The notes: generated by a model from the sequence alone, not told the origin. 64,000 nt of DNA from Sinomicrobium sp. (GCA_029266035.1 JAJUFH010000005.1:62001-126000); one strand, 5' to 3'. Counted from the first letter of the stretch, positions 26,008-37,066 are shown. Made by a program: numbers and translations.

Positions 26008-27042
26008 GTGAGTGTTGAACAATCAAAATATACCGAACTAATTAACGAAATTGGCACTTTGCTACAAAAAGGCAGAGAGCAGGTTGCTCATTCTGTAAAT
26101 ACAATTTTAGTGCAAACATATTGGTTAATCGGCAAACATATTGTTGAGTTTGAACAAGGAGGAAAAGAAAAAGCGGATTATGGCAGTCAACTTTTAGACC
26201 AACTTTCCAAAGACCTTTCGAAGCAATATGGGAAAGGGTTTAGCCGTTCCAATGTATTTCAAATCAGACAGTTTTATTTGCGTTTCTCAAAAATCCAGAC
26301 GCTGTCTGGACAATTTGAAAGCACTAAATACCAATCAAAATTAAGTTGGAGCCACTACATTGAAATCTTAAAAGCAGATAGCGACCTTGAAGTCAGTTTT
26401 TACATCAAACAATCTGAAAAAGAAAATTGGAGCGTTCGAGAACTCAAACGACAAATGAAAAGTATGTTGTTTCATCGTTTGGCTTTGAGCAAAGATAAAA
26501 AAGGAGTTTTGGAACTTTCGGAACAAGGACAGGAAATTCAAAAATCGGAAGACATTTTGAAAGACCCTTACGTATTGGAATTTTTGGACCTTCCCGAAAA
26601 TTTTCAATACCTTGAAGGCGAATTAGAAGAAAAACTGATTTCTAACTTGCAAAATTTCTTATTGGAACTTGGTAAAGGTTTTACGTTTGAAAAACGACAA
26701 TACAGAATATCAATAGGTGGAAAACACTTTTACGTTGATTTGGTTTTCTATCATCGTATTTTGAAATGCTTTGTTCTGATAGACTTGAAACGTGGTGAAG
26801 TAACACATCAAGACGTTGGACAAATGAATTTATATCTCAACTATTTCAGAAAAGAGCAAAACACAGAGGGCGACAATCCACCAATCGGAATTGTTTTAGG
26901 AGCTTCAAAACACAACATTTTAGTAGAATATGCCACCGAAAGTATCGGCAATCAATTGTTCATAAGCAAGTATCAACTTTACTTGCCAGACAAAAAACAG
27001 CTAGAAAACGAACTGAATAAATTGTTAGACGAAAACTATTAA
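26008..27042 (+). CDS. PD-(D/E)XK nuclease-family protein (DUF1016/YhcG type)
   Basis: A 344-residue protein whose N-terminal half matches the DUF1016 helical domain (VQTYWLIGKHIVEFEQGGKEKADYG, GFSRSNVFQIRQFY). The C-terminal half is a PD-(D/E)XK nuclease fold, with the conserved Asp in FYVDLVFYH and the D-x-K in FVLIDLKRGE, then the helix QDVGQMNLYLNYF. Such proteins are scattered beside restriction-modification and other defence or mobile loci. Here the gene is alone, in AT-richer DNA than its neighbours and flanked by repeat-rich gaps, so transfer is likely. The start is GTG at 26008. The true substrate is unknown. Confidence 0.88.
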   Translation: MSVEQSKYTELINEIGTLLQKGREQVAHSVNTILVQTYWLIGKHIVEFEQGGKEKADYGSQLLDQLSKDLSKQYGKGFSRSNVFQIRQFYLRFSKIQTLSGQFESTKYQSKLSWSHYIEILKADSDLEVSFYIKQSEKENWSVRELKRQMKSMLFHRLALSKDKKGVLELSEQGQEIQKSEDILKDPYVLEFLDLPENFQYLEGELEEKLISNLQNFLLELGKGFTFEKRQYRISIGGKHFYVDLVFYHRILKCFVLIDLKRGEVTHQDVGQMNLYLNYFRKEQNTEGDNPPIGIVLGASKHNILVEYATESIGNQLFISKYQLYLPDKKQLENELNKLLDENY

Positions 27043-29602
<2,560 letters not shown>

Positions 29603-29631
29603 AAAGTATAGCTTGTAGAGCTTTGAGGAAG

Positions 29632-29667
29632 CGACTGCCTGAAAATTTCCGGGCAGTCGTTTTTTTA
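29632..29667 (+). terminator. Intrinsic terminator of icd
   Basis: CGACTGCC (29632-29639) and GGCAGTCG (29652-29659) form a perfect 8-bp stem with a 12-nt loop, followed by eight T. Confidence 0.88.
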
Positions 29668-29811
29668 TCATATATTACTGTCACTATAAAAAATGAGGCG
29701 ATATTCCATATATTTTCCTACTTTAGCAATACAACTCGTTGCGGATTATTTCATTGAGGCAAAAGGCCACAATTAAAAACGAGTTTATCACTAAGACATA
29801 AGATTTATACT

Positions 29812-30192
29812 ATGAAAAAAAGTAACCTATCTAATATCGGTCTCGCACTGCTTCGTATCGTTCCCTCTGTATTGCTGATGACACACGGCTTCGGCAAGGT
29901 ACAAATGTTGTTTCAAGGAGGAGAGATACAATTTCCTAATCCCTTAGGCTTGGGTACAATCCCTTCTCTCGTTCTCGCCTCACTGGCCGAATTTATAGCT
30001 CCGATATTTATCATACTCGGCTTTAAGGCAAGATGGGCGTGTATCCCGGTTATTATCACTATGGCCACTGCATTTTTTATCGTTCACGGTAACGATGCAC
30101 TTCAAATCAAAGAATTGGCATTGGCATATCTCACTGTCTTTGCCAGCATCGCACTTTGTGGTCCGGGAAAATTGAGTATAGACGGGAGGTAA
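29812..30192 (+). CDS. DoxX-family integral membrane protein
   Basis: A 126-residue protein with four hydrophobic helices and the DoxX-like N-terminus (LALLRIVPSVLLMTHGFGKVQML), followed by LASLAEFIAPIFIILGF and a C-terminal LALAYLTVFASIALCGPGKLSID. Family members are four-helix inner membrane proteins linked to redox or thiol stress, but the role of single-gene copies like this is not settled. It converges on holA with a 57-bp gap. Confidence 0.85.
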   Translation: MKKSNLSNIGLALLRIVPSVLLMTHGFGKVQMLFQGGEIQFPNPLGLGTIPSLVLASLAEFIAPIFIILGFKARWACIPVIITMATAFFIVHGNDALQIKELALAYLTVFASIALCGPGKLSIDGR

Positions 30193-30249
30193 CAAAAGTA
30201 TATCACCGATGAAGAATTACTGGCTTTCCTCACATCTATACAATAGCAA

Positions 30250-31254
30250 TCAATTCATAATTTTCACGAGTAATTCCTTGAGCAGATCAGATTGCGGCAT
30301 ATTGGCGGCTCCTACTCCTTTTCCTTTCATGTCCAGTTCCCGCAATGCCGTTACTGCTGCACTTACTCGCTTCATAGGGTAATTTCTCGCGGCGATTTCA
30401 TATTCTTTTACAAAATAGGGATTGATTCGCAATACCGATGACGCATTTTTAGGTGATTTGTCGCTAAGTCCGTGATACTGCAGCAACTGTGAGAAGAAGT
30501 TAAACAGCAAAGATACCGTAACCACAAAAGGATTGTCTTTAGTGTTCTGTCCGAAATAGTTAATAATTCTCGTCGCCTTGACCACATCGCGCTCCCCTAC
30601 TGCCTTCCGCAATTCGAAGTTGTTGTAGTCTTTGCTTATTCCAATATTTTCTTCTATATGCAAGGGAGTAATCTCCGTATCTTTAGGTAATACCAACTGC
30701 AGCTTGTCCAATTCGTTATTGATCTTTCCGAGATCGGTACCGAGAAATTCTACCAGCATCGACGCTGCCTTAGGGCTTATACTGTAATTCTTACCGGCGA
30801 GTACTCGTCGTATCCAGTCGCCCACCTGGTTTTCATAGAGTTTTTTACTCTCAAACAACACTCCGCTTTTCTTCGCGGCCTTATACAGTTTTTTGCGTTT
30901 GTCTAAGGTTTTATACTTATAGCAAATAACCAATACTGTAGAGGGTTGCGGTTGTTCGGCATATGGAGCGAGATTTTCAATAGTACGGGAGAGCTCCTGA
31001 GCTTCTTTTACAATCACCACCTGTCGCTCTGCCATCATAGGGTATCTCTTAGCCGCTTCTACGATATCCCCAACGCTCACGTCTTTGCCGTACATCACCA
31101 TTTGGTTGAATCCCTTTTCTTCTTCGGCGAGTACGTTGTCTTCTATAAATTCGGCTATTCGATCTATGTAATACGGTTCTTCCCCCATTAAAACATAAAG
31201 TGGTTTTATATTACCGGACTTGATCTCCGATACGATCCGTTTTACCTCTTCCAT
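30250..31254 (-). CDS. holA: DNA polymerase III delta subunit
   Basis: Delta is the wrench of the clamp loader that opens the beta sliding clamp. The 334-residue product has the HolA pattern: KPLYVLMGEEPYYIDRIAEFIE at the N-terminus, AKRYPMMAERQVVIVKEAQEL in the clamp-contact part, DLGKINNELDKLQL in the middle and the collar-domain end (NPFVVTVSLLFNFFSQLLQYHGL). It is divergent from the HsdR-N gene 84 bp away, an arrangement I remember as conserved in Flavobacteriia. Confidence 0.94.
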   Translation of the reverse strand: MEEVKRIVSEIKSGNIKPLYVLMGEEPYYIDRIAEFIEDNVLAEEEKGFNQMVMYGKDVSVGDIVEAAKRYPMMAERQVVIVKEAQELSRTIENLAPYAEQPQPSTVLVICYKYKTLDKRKKLYKAAKKSGVLFESKKLYENQVGDWIRRVLAGKNYSISPKAASMLVEFLGTDLGKINNELDKLQLVLPKDTEITPLHIEENIGISKDYNNFELRKAVGERDVVKATRIINYFGQNTKDNPFVVTVSLLFNFFSQLLQYHGLSDKSPKNASSVLRINPYFVKEYEIAARNYPMKRVSAAVTALRELDMKGKGVGAANMPQSDLLKELLVKIMN

Positions 31255-31326
31255 ATTTATTGTTTGTTTAATGGTATTATCTTTCGGCTTTAGTTATATT
31301 TTCACCTCCAATTACCGATAACGCCC

Positions 31327-31334
31327 TATATTTG
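31327..31334 (+). promoter_or_regulatory. -7 element just before the HsdR-N gene
   Basis: TATATTTG ends only 4 bp before the ATG at 31339. If used, it would give a leaderless or nearly leaderless mRNA, unless a downstream start codon is the real one. Confidence 0.45.
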
Positions 31335-31338
31335 TCGT

Positions 31339-31785
31339 ATGCAGTCTTTAAATTTTCCACAATACGACTTTCGCTTCAAAAATAGAGAAAATAAAACCTA
31401 TATTTTTGATAGCATCCGTAAAAAATTCGTCCAACTCCAACCAGAAGAATGGGTACGGCAACACGTGGTTCAATTTCTAATCACCGAAAAGAACTACCCT
31501 GTCTCACTGATCAACGTAGAAAGGGAATTGCGGGTAAACGGTTTAAAGAAACGCTACGATGTTGTGGTATACAGTCCACTAGGAGAAATCACCCTTATTG
31601 TAGAATGCAAGGCCCCTTCGGTAGAAATCTCACAGCAGACCTTCGACCAAATAGCCAGATACAATCTCGCACTCAACGGACAATTCCTGATGATAACTAA
31701 CGGAATCCGCCATTATTTTTGCCGAATGGATTACCAACAGGAAAAATATATCTTTTTGCCTGATATTCCCGTTTATAGTCGTTAA
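31339..31785 (+). CDS. HsdR N-terminal-domain nuclease-like protein
   Basis: A 148-residue single-domain protein like the N-terminal nuclease domain of type I restriction HsdR (HSDR_N_2). PD-(D/E)XK elements are visible: RYDVVVYSPLGEITLIVECKAP supplies the Asp and the E-x-K, and TFDQIARYNLAL is the following helix. There is no helicase part and no hsdM or hsdS nearby. Its fixed place opposite holA in flavobacteria suggests a housekeeping nucleic-acid role rather than restriction; that is inference. Confidence 0.85.
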   Translation: MQSLNFPQYDFRFKNRENKTYIFDSIRKKFVQLQPEEWVRQHVVQFLITEKNYPVSLINVERELRVNGLKKRYDVVVYSPLGEITLIVECKAPSVEISQQTFDQIARYNLALNGQFLMITNGIRHYFCRMDYQQEKYIFLPDIPVYSR

Positions 31786-31858
31786 TTTGCAACCTTGACC
31801 GATAAAATTACATACAGACGGCGTGTTCTCTGCTATTTTACATCGCCTAGCCTTAACT

Positions 31859-32860
31859 ATGAAGACCGCTATTGTTATACTCAACTGGAATGGAAGATCG
31901 CTATTGGAAAAATTTATTCCCTCTGTATTACAGCACACTAAAGGGGCCGATATCTATGTGGCCGACAATGCTTCTACCGACGATTCTATCGCCTACTTAA
32001 ACGCCAACCATCCCGAAGTCAAAATTATTCGAAATAAAGAAAACGGCGGATTTGCCAAAGGGTACAACGATGCTCTTCAACAGGTAGATGCCGACATTTA
32101 TTGTCTGCTCAACTCCGATGTAGAAGTGACCCCAAACTGGTTATCTCCCATTTTAGAGATCTTTGAATCCGGAGAAGAGATCGCCATCGTCCAACCTAAA
32201 ATACTGGATTACTACCGCAAAGATATGTTTGAATACGCTGGTGCTGCCGGCGGATTTATAGATATGCTAGGATATCCGTTTTGCAGAGGACGGCTGTTTC
32301 AAACCCTCGAACAAGATCTCGGTCAGTACGACGATAGCTGTGAGATATTCTGGGCAACCGGTGCCGCTATGTTTATAAGAAGTGAAGTGTTTCACGAGTT
32401 GAGCGGATTTGACGAAGACTACTTTGCACATCAAGAAGAAATAGACCTTTGCTGGAGAGCCAAAAACAAAGGATATGTGGTGTTGTATACCGGAAAAAGT
32501 CATATCTATCACATGGGAGGAGCTACCCTGAACAATATGAACCCGAGAAAAACCTTTCTCAACTTTAGGAATTCGCTATTCTCACTCACTAAAAATGCGC
32601 CTGCAATTCGTATTTTCCCCCTTGTTTTGGCACGTTTGTTGTTGGATGGAATTGCGGGTATACGTTTTGTGTTTCAACTAAAGTTCAACCACTGTTGGGC
32701 TATTGTAAAAGCCCATTTTAGTTATTATGCAAATCTGAAAAAAATACTAAAAAAACGAACTAAGAGTAATAAGACGGGGTATTATTACGTTATTAGGTCG
32801 GTAGTTTGGTCGTATTATATTGCCGGTATAAGAGTATACCCGAAATTGTTTAAAGATTAA
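31859..32860 (+). CDS. Glycosyltransferase family 2
   Basis: A GT-A-fold inverting glycosyltransferase. Residues 1-10 (KTAIVILNWNG) and VADNASTDDSI form the nucleotide-sugar site, NSDVEV is the DxD-like metal motif, and GCG-like FWATGAAMFIRSEVF plus GFDEDYFAHQEEIDLCWR give the acceptor/catalytic ED region. This wording is typical of rhamnosyl- or N-acetylglucosaminyl-type GT2 enzymes in polysaccharide assembly. The start is the ATG at 31859; the track adds 12 unlike residues. The C-terminus has an amphipathic, membrane-seeking stretch. No polysaccharide cluster surrounds it. Confidence 0.9.
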   Translation: MKTAIVILNWNGRSLLEKFIPSVLQHTKGADIYVADNASTDDSIAYLNANHPEVKIIRNKENGGFAKGYNDALQQVDADIYCLLNSDVEVTPNWLSPILEIFESGEEIAIVQPKILDYYRKDMFEYAGAAGGFIDMLGYPFCRGRLFQTLEQDLGQYDDSCEIFWATGAAMFIRSEVFHELSGFDEDYFAHQEEIDLCWRAKNKGYVVLYTGKSHIYHMGGATLNNMNPRKTFLNFRNSLFSLTKNAPAIRIFPLVLARLLLDGIAGIRFVFQLKFNHCWAIVKAHFSYYANLKKILKKRTKSNKTGYYYVIRSVVWSYYIAGIRVYPKLFKD

Positions 32861-32870
32861 TAAAAACATC

Positions 32871-32900
32871 TTGAATAATAAGAAGATTTTAATACTTTTG
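32871..32900 (+). promoter_or_regulatory. Promoter of the OmpA-family gene
   Basis: TTG (32871-32873), a 19-bp spacer and TACTTTTG (32893-32900) match the Bacteroidota consensus. The start codon follows 72 bp after the -7 element. Confidence 0.65.
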
Positions 32901-32971
32901 AGGCGAATTTTAAACCGAATGAACGCAATCACAAAAACAGATCTGCTAAGGCAGGCATAAATTTTAAAAAG

Positions 32972-33811
32972 ATGAAAAAAATAGTATTATTTGGAGCAGG
33001 TATTGCCATTTTCTTTTCTTCGTGCGTATCGCAAAAGAAGTATTCAGAACTAGAGGCAAAACAAAAAGAAACCCAAGACTTGCTGAATTCAGCTACAGTG
33101 AAATTGAATTCTTGTTTGGAGAGTAAATCGAGACTCGAAGCCGACAATCAAAGTTTGAGATCGGAAAAGAACGCACTTATCGACAATATGGGAAATCTGA
33201 CCACCTTGTCTAAAAAAGGTGCTGAAAACCTAGAAAAATCACTGGAAAGTCTAAGAGAAAAAGACATGCGTATTCAGCGTCTTCAAGATGCTATGACCAA
33301 AAAAGACTCTGTAACCCTCGCTTTGGTTACCAGTTTGAAAGGTGTTTTGGGCAACCTCAACGACGAAGACATCGAAATCAGTGTTGAAAAAGGTGTGGTA
33401 TTTGTTTCTATTTCAGACAAACTGTTGTTTAGAAGCGGAAGCTATACGGTAACCGACAGAGCTAAAGAAGTACTCGGAAAAGTGGCTACAGTAGTAAACA
33501 ACAAACCCGATTTTGAGTTTATGGTAGAAGGTCACACCGACAATATGCCTATCAAACGCGCCGGTATAGAAGACAACTGGGATCTCAGTGTACACAGAGC
33601 TACTGCAGTAGTGCGCATATTGCAAAACGAATTTAACGTATCTCCTGAAAGAATGACAGCTGCAGGTAGAAGCTACTACATTCCCGTAGCCGATAACGAC
33701 ACCGCAGCCGGACGCGCTAGAAATAGAAGAACTCGTATCGTTGTACTGCCCAAATTGGATCAGTTTTACGGTATGATTGAAGATACTATGAAAGATATGT
33801 CTAAGAAATAA
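32972..33811 (+). CDS. OmpA-family peptidoglycan-binding lipoprotein
   Basis: A lipoprotein signal (VLFGAGIAIFFSSC) is followed by a coiled coil (about residues 25-115, rich in ESKSRLEADNQSLRSEKN). The C-terminal OmpA/MotB-type domain (about 130-265) carries the diaminopimelate-binding block VEGHTDNMPIKRAG ... LSVHRATAVVRIL and the basic signature GRARNRRTRIVV. It would tie the outer membrane, or an anchored complex, to peptidoglycan. It has its own promoter and a strong terminator, so it is monocistronic. Confidence 0.93.
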   Translation: MKKIVLFGAGIAIFFSSCVSQKKYSELEAKQKETQDLLNSATVKLNSCLESKSRLEADNQSLRSEKNALIDNMGNLTTLSKKGAENLEKSLESLREKDMRIQRLQDAMTKKDSVTLALVTSLKGVLGNLNDEDIEISVEKGVVFVSISDKLLFRSGSYTVTDRAKEVLGKVATVVNNKPDFEFMVEGHTDNMPIKRAGIEDNWDLSVHRATAVVRILQNEFNVSPERMTAAGRSYYIPVADNDTAAGRARNRRTRIVVLPKLDQFYGMIEDTMKDMSKK

Positions 33812-33840
33812 TTAGACCTTTCTTACAAGGCTTTAGAAAA

Positions 33841-33871
33841 GGGCTGCTCGCATTTGAGCAGCCCTTTTTTT
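33841..33871 (+). terminator. Intrinsic terminator of the OmpA-family gene
   Basis: GGGCTGCTC (33841-33849) and GAGCAGCCC (33856-33864) form a perfect 9-bp stem followed by seven T. Confidence 0.92.
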
Positions 33872-33886
33872 ATGGTAATTAATGAC

Positions 33887-33894
33887 TATCTTTG
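33887..33894 (+). promoter_or_regulatory. -7 element before the small membrane protein gene at 33921
   Basis: TATCTTTG matches TAnnTTTG and lies 26 bp before the ATG, directly after the previous terminator. Confidence 0.5.
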
Positions 33895-33920
33895 CTACAA
33901 TATCACAAGTTTAGCTAAGC

Positions 33921-34229
33921 ATGAACAGACTAAAAAAGCGCTGGGGGATCCATTCCAATATACAACTCTTCGTTATCATTGTGGTGTTTGCAATTACAGG
34001 ATCTTCTTCCGCTAAGCTGTCCGGACCTCTACTCGAATTTTTACAGTTAGATCAAGACAGTATGCACAGTGCATTGTACTGGTTACTGCGCCTAGTACTT
34101 ATTTTTCCCATATACCAAGTATTACTCGTGTTATTCGGGTGGCTATTTGGTCAGTTTGCCTTTTTCTGGAATTTTGAAAAGAAAATGCTAAGGCGTATGG
34201 GACTGGGGTTTATATTCGGAAACGAATAA
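33921..34229 (+). CDS. Small membrane protein, DUF6787-like
   Basis: A 102-residue protein with two or three hydrophobic helices (IQLFVIIVVFAITGSSSAKL and YWLLRLVLIFPIYQVLLVLFGWLFGQFAFFW) and a basic C-terminus (EKKMLRRMGLGF). It resembles a conserved flavobacterial family sometimes mislabelled prolipoprotein diacylglyceryl transferase; it is far too short for that enzyme. Function is unknown. Confidence 0.7.
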   Translation: MNRLKKRWGIHSNIQLFVIIVVFAITGSSSAKLSGPLLEFLQLDQDSMHSALYWLLRLVLIFPIYQVLLVLFGWLFGQFAFFWNFEKKMLRRMGLGFIFGNE

Positions 34230-34243
34230 AACCAAGTCTGTAT

Positions 34244-34645
34244 TCAAGAACAATTTTCGCAGATACCACTCAACAACAAAGACGATTTTTTGACTACAAA
34301 TCCTTTTGGAGTGTGTACCCCCGGGATCTCAGTATCGGGAAGACAATAGGTCTGATCGCAATTATCGCATTTAAAATGCACATGAGCCGCTTTGCCCTCT
34401 TGTAAGGTCAGAGCGTATTTAACTCCGCCACTACCGTCGTTTACCGCGTGGATTATCCCCTTGTCCTCAAAGCTGTTTAAAGTTCGATACACGGTAGATT
34501 TATCAAAGCCCTCTCCCAACTCTTCGCTGATATCGTTATAAGATATGGCGTGACTGCTGTTGAGCAACAACGACAAAATATCGATACGAGTGGTAGTCCG
34601 TTTAAGTCGATTGTTTTTTAAAATATGATCTATTGCTTTTTCCAT
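34244..34645 (-). CDS. Fur-family transcriptional regulator, probably Zur-like
   Basis: A 133-residue Fur-superfamily repressor: N-terminal winged helix (RLKRTTTRIDILSLL, then GFDKSTVYRTLNSFEDKGIIH) and a C-terminal metal-sensing/dimer domain with AHVHFKCDNCDQTYCL and a second pair SGICENCS. The CDNC and CENC pairs form the structural zinc site, and the H-x-H before it fits the regulatory site. It lies 90 bp downstream of a three-gene export-type operon with His-rich loops, so zinc is the most likely effector. Iron or peroxide sensing cannot be excluded from sequence alone. Confidence 0.88.
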   Translation of the reverse strand: MEKAIDHILKNNRLKRTTTRIDILSLLLNSSHAISYNDISEELGEGFDKSTVYRTLNSFEDKGIIHAVNDGSGGVKYALTLQEGKAAHVHFKCDNCDQTYCLPDTEIPGVHTPKGFVVKKSSLLLSGICENCS

Positions 34646-34735
34646 ACGTCAAATCGTCATCATCTGTGTCCGTGTCCATATCCTTCCCTATAAAAAATAT
34701 GCTGTGGAATGGGAGGCGATGGACGAGCCATCCCC

Positions 34736-35176
34736 CTACAGGGCAAAACCGTTGGCATTTTTCAAAATGTAGTTACAGTGGTTTATATCGTTTACATTGA
34801 GCTCCAACACACCGGTAATGGTGACTACCTCGTCGGTCTTAAACTCAGGGGTTTCGGTAAACTTGATTTCAATTACCGATTCCGGTCCGCCACCACCACA
34901 GAAAAAACAAGAAGCCATAGGGTTTTGAGAGAGCATAAATATCCCATCTTCAGGCGACAGGTTTAGAAAATAGCCAGTTACAGAAATCTCTTTGCCCTCC
35001 AATGCTTTTACACTTTGTCCGAAAGTGGGTACCAGAAAATATCCATCGCTATCGTCGAAGTATTTTGAAGCAAACTCAACATCGGTCAGATCGTCCCAAG
35101 TCACTTCTTGCTGTGCCTGTGCGCTACACAAGCCCCACAATAACAATGCTGTACTGTATATTATTTTTTTAATCAT
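34736..35176 (-). CDS. Secreted Cys-motif protein, possibly DUF3299-like, in the putative zinc operon
   Basis: A 146-residue exported protein with a signal peptide (IIYSTALLLWGLCSAQAQ), then LEGKEISVTGYFLNLSPEDG and a Cys-rich stretch ASCFFCGGGGPESVIEI, ending in NHCNYILKNANGF. The fold pattern (GKxVxVxGY, hydrophobic strand, Cys block, strand) recalls the DUF3299 OB-like proteins found with FtsX-type permeases in zinc-regulated operons of Proteobacteria; I cannot confirm homology here. The ATG at 35176 overlaps the permease stop by 8 bp, so it belongs to that operon. The Cys and His residues could bind metal. Confidence 0.7.
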   Translation of the reverse strand: MIKKIIYSTALLLWGLCSAQAQQEVTWDDLTDVEFASKYFDDSDGYFLVPTFGQSVKALEGKEISVTGYFLNLSPEDGIFMLSQNPMASCFFCGGGGPESVIEIKFTETPEFKTDEVVTITGVLELNVNDINHCNYILKNANGFAL

Positions 35177-36374
35177 CCTCAGATAAAATTTTAGACACAT
35201 TCAGATAAAAGACCGGCACTGCGGCCAATACCGTAGCAAATATCGTCAATATTACGGTAAAAATAAACAAAAACACCTCCTCTTTCATTATGCCTGCACT
35301 CCCTAAAGCATAGCGGTAACTCTCTTCTACATAACTGCCGAGTACGAACATTCCCAGTCTGCTGAAAACAATGCCTGCCAGAAAACCTACAACACCGATT
35401 AGCAGTCCTTCTACCACTACAGCCAACAACAGCTGTCCTCTCGATGCCCCGTAGGTACGCAACAGTGCCATTTCGTATTTTCGTTCCCTCACCGCCTTGT
35501 AGAGATTCACAAAAATGCTGATACCCGATACCAACATAATTACCCCGGCAATAAACGCAATAGCCCTGCTCCCTGCACTCAGCAAAGTGGTAAGCCTTTC
35601 AATCTCGTAATTGGGCAAGGCGGCCTGCATATTGGTGTTGTCGTTTATCATTCGCGGCAAACTTACCATCCCCATAGGATTTTTAAATTTGATAAGCATA
35701 GAGGTAATCTCTCTATCAGCGTCAGCAATTGGCGCTTGCTCGCGATGCTCTTCTCCGTGATCGTGTACCATCCACACACTTTGTAAATCACAAATAATCA
35801 ACTGGTCTGCCACTGTATTAGTGGGCTTAAGTATCCCCACTACAGTAAAAGGATGGTGGTCGTGATGTTCCGCACTCTTGTCCATCAGTCCGTGTGAGCC
35901 CGAGAAAGTACTGCCTACTTCCAGCTGCAACCGTTCTGCGGCAAGAGCACCTACCACTACTTCAAGAGGTTTCTCCCATACACGTCCTTCCCAGATCTCT
36001 GCATGGTATAACTCCAAGAACGGCTTTTCGGTACCCAATATGCGATAGCCTTTGTAATTGTCGCCATAAGAAACCGGTATCCCTTGCTTTACCAGCGGAT
36101 TTCGCACTATCTTTTTAGCTTTGGCAAAATTGATATTCCCGGTAGGGACATCTACGTGCAATACAGACGACAATACCAGTTGCAACGGGCTCCCCTTAGC
36201 TCCCATCACCATATCGATTCCTCTGATATTACCAGCCAGCTTGTTGTCTAGCTGTCGGGTTACCTGAAACATCAGCGAAATAAGGCCAATACTCAACAAC
36301 ATCAATACAATGCTAAGCAATGTGCTCAGCGGATTGGACAAGGCGTTTTTTATACCTAACTTATATATGTTCAT
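35169..36374 (-). CDS. FtsX-like ABC permease with histidine-rich periplasmic loop
   Basis: A 401-residue permease with one N-terminal helix (LSTLLSIVLMLLSIGLISLMF), a large periplasmic MacB-like domain and three C-terminal helices with the FtsX block YKAVRERKYEMALLRTYGASRGQL. The periplasmic domain carries two His-rich stretches, SAEHHDHHPF (about residue 170) and VHDHGEEHRE (about 210), which are not general in LolC/E or MacB and suggest metal binding. Its ATG overlaps the ATPase stop by 4 bp and its stop overlaps the next gene. It probably drives a periplasmic metal-related process rather than lipoprotein release. Confidence 0.88.
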   Translation of the reverse strand: MNIYKLGIKNALSNPLSTLLSIVLMLLSIGLISLMFQVTRQLDNKLAGNIRGIDMVMGAKGSPLQLVLSSVLHVDVPTGNINFAKAKKIVRNPLVKQGIPVSYGDNYKGYRILGTEKPFLELYHAEIWEGRVWEKPLEVVVGALAAERLQLEVGSTFSGSHGLMDKSAEHHDHHPFTVVGILKPTNTVADQLIICDLQSVWMVHDHGEEHREQAPIADADREITSMLIKFKNPMGMVSLPRMINDNTNMQAALPNYEIERLTTLLSAGSRAIAFIAGVIMLVSGISIFVNLYKAVRERKYEMALLRTYGASRGQLLLAVVVEGLLIGVVGFLAGIVFSRLGMFVLGSYVEESYRYALGSAGIMKEEVFLFIFTVILTIFATVLAAVPVFYLNVSKILSEDD

Positions 36375-36997
36375 AATCGGATACTATTGGAAAATTGAGA
36401 AGATAAACGACTATCGTGGGTAATTACCAGCAGGCTTGCTCCGGTTTGTTCGGCCTGCTCTCTCAGCAAATTGATCACTGCACTACAGTTCTTGTCGTCC
36501 AAACTAGAGGTAGGCTCATCTGCCAGAATAAGATCGGGCTTGTTTACCAAGGCTGCTGCGATAGAAACCCGCTGTTTCTGTCCCTCGCTTAAATTTGCCC
36601 CATAAGCACTCGCCTTATCGCCTATATTGAGTCGTTCCAGTATTTCCATGACGCCTTTGCGATCTTGTCCCACCCCGGAAAGATGTTGTATCAACAGTAG
36701 GTTCTCCACTACCGTAAGTGCTTTTACCAACCTAGATTTTTGAAACACTATGCCTATGTGTTGTCCCCTAAACTGGTCCAGTTTCCGCTGCGACAGTGTA
36801 CTTATATCTGTCTCCCCTATTTGTATCTTCCCCTTTTGCGGACGAAGCAAGCCCGCCAAAAGGTGGAGAAAAGTGGTTTTCCCTACCCCCGACTCCCCTA
36901 AAATAAGGAGATAGCCGTGTTTGTCTATTGCTATATCGGGAAAGTCAAAGCTGTGTTGGTCGTCATATCCAAAACGGAGACCAGTGGTTTTTATCAT
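36371..36997 (-). CDS. ABC transporter ATPase of the MacB/LolD type, first gene of the putative zinc operon
   Basis: A 208-residue ATPase with Walker A GESGVGKTT, Q-loop, signature LSEGQKQRVSIAAALV, Walker B LILADEPTSSLD and the H-loop VITHDSRLS. It partners with the FtsX-type permease encoded after a 4-bp overlap. A complete promoter with a palindromic operator lies directly upstream, making this the head of the operon. It is distinct from the LolD copy at 38313. Confidence 0.92.
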   Translation of the reverse strand: MIKTTGLRFGYDDQHSFDFPDIAIDKHGYLLILGESGVGKTTFLHLLAGLLRPQKGKIQIGETDISTLSQRKLDQFRGQHIGIVFQKSRLVKALTVVENLLLIQHLSGVGQDRKGVMEILERLNIGDKASAYGANLSEGQKQRVSIAAALVNKPDLILADEPTSSLDDKNCSAVINLLREQAEQTGASLLVITHDSRLSSQFSNSIRL

Positions 36998-37024
36998 AGT
37001 AGTACAAGGGTTTTATAACTGTCA

Positions 37025-37054
37025 CAAAGGTATAAAAGACTTTCTTTAATGCAA
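37025..37054 (-). promoter_or_regulatory. Promoter of the ATPase-permease operon
   Basis: On the minus strand, TTG (37054-37052), a 19-bp spacer and TACCTTTG (37032-37025) give an exact Bacteroidota promoter. The start codon of the ATPase gene follows 27 bp after the -7 element. Confidence 0.7.
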
Positions 37055-37066
37055 TTTTGTTGCATT
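37048..37066. promoter_or_regulatory. Perfect palindromic operator AATGCAA-N5-TTGCATT
   Basis: A 19-bp site with perfect 7-bp arms covers the -33 element of the operon promoter, the classic position for a repressor. Fur-family regulators bind palindromes of this size, and a Fur-family gene lies at the end of the same cluster. That the regulator binds here is inference. Confidence 0.65.

Noticed and set aside
31339-31785. Type I restriction-modification system
   Set aside because: Only an HsdR N-terminal-like single domain is present; no helicase part, hsdM or hsdS occurs nearby, and the position opposite holA is a conserved flavobacterial arrangement.
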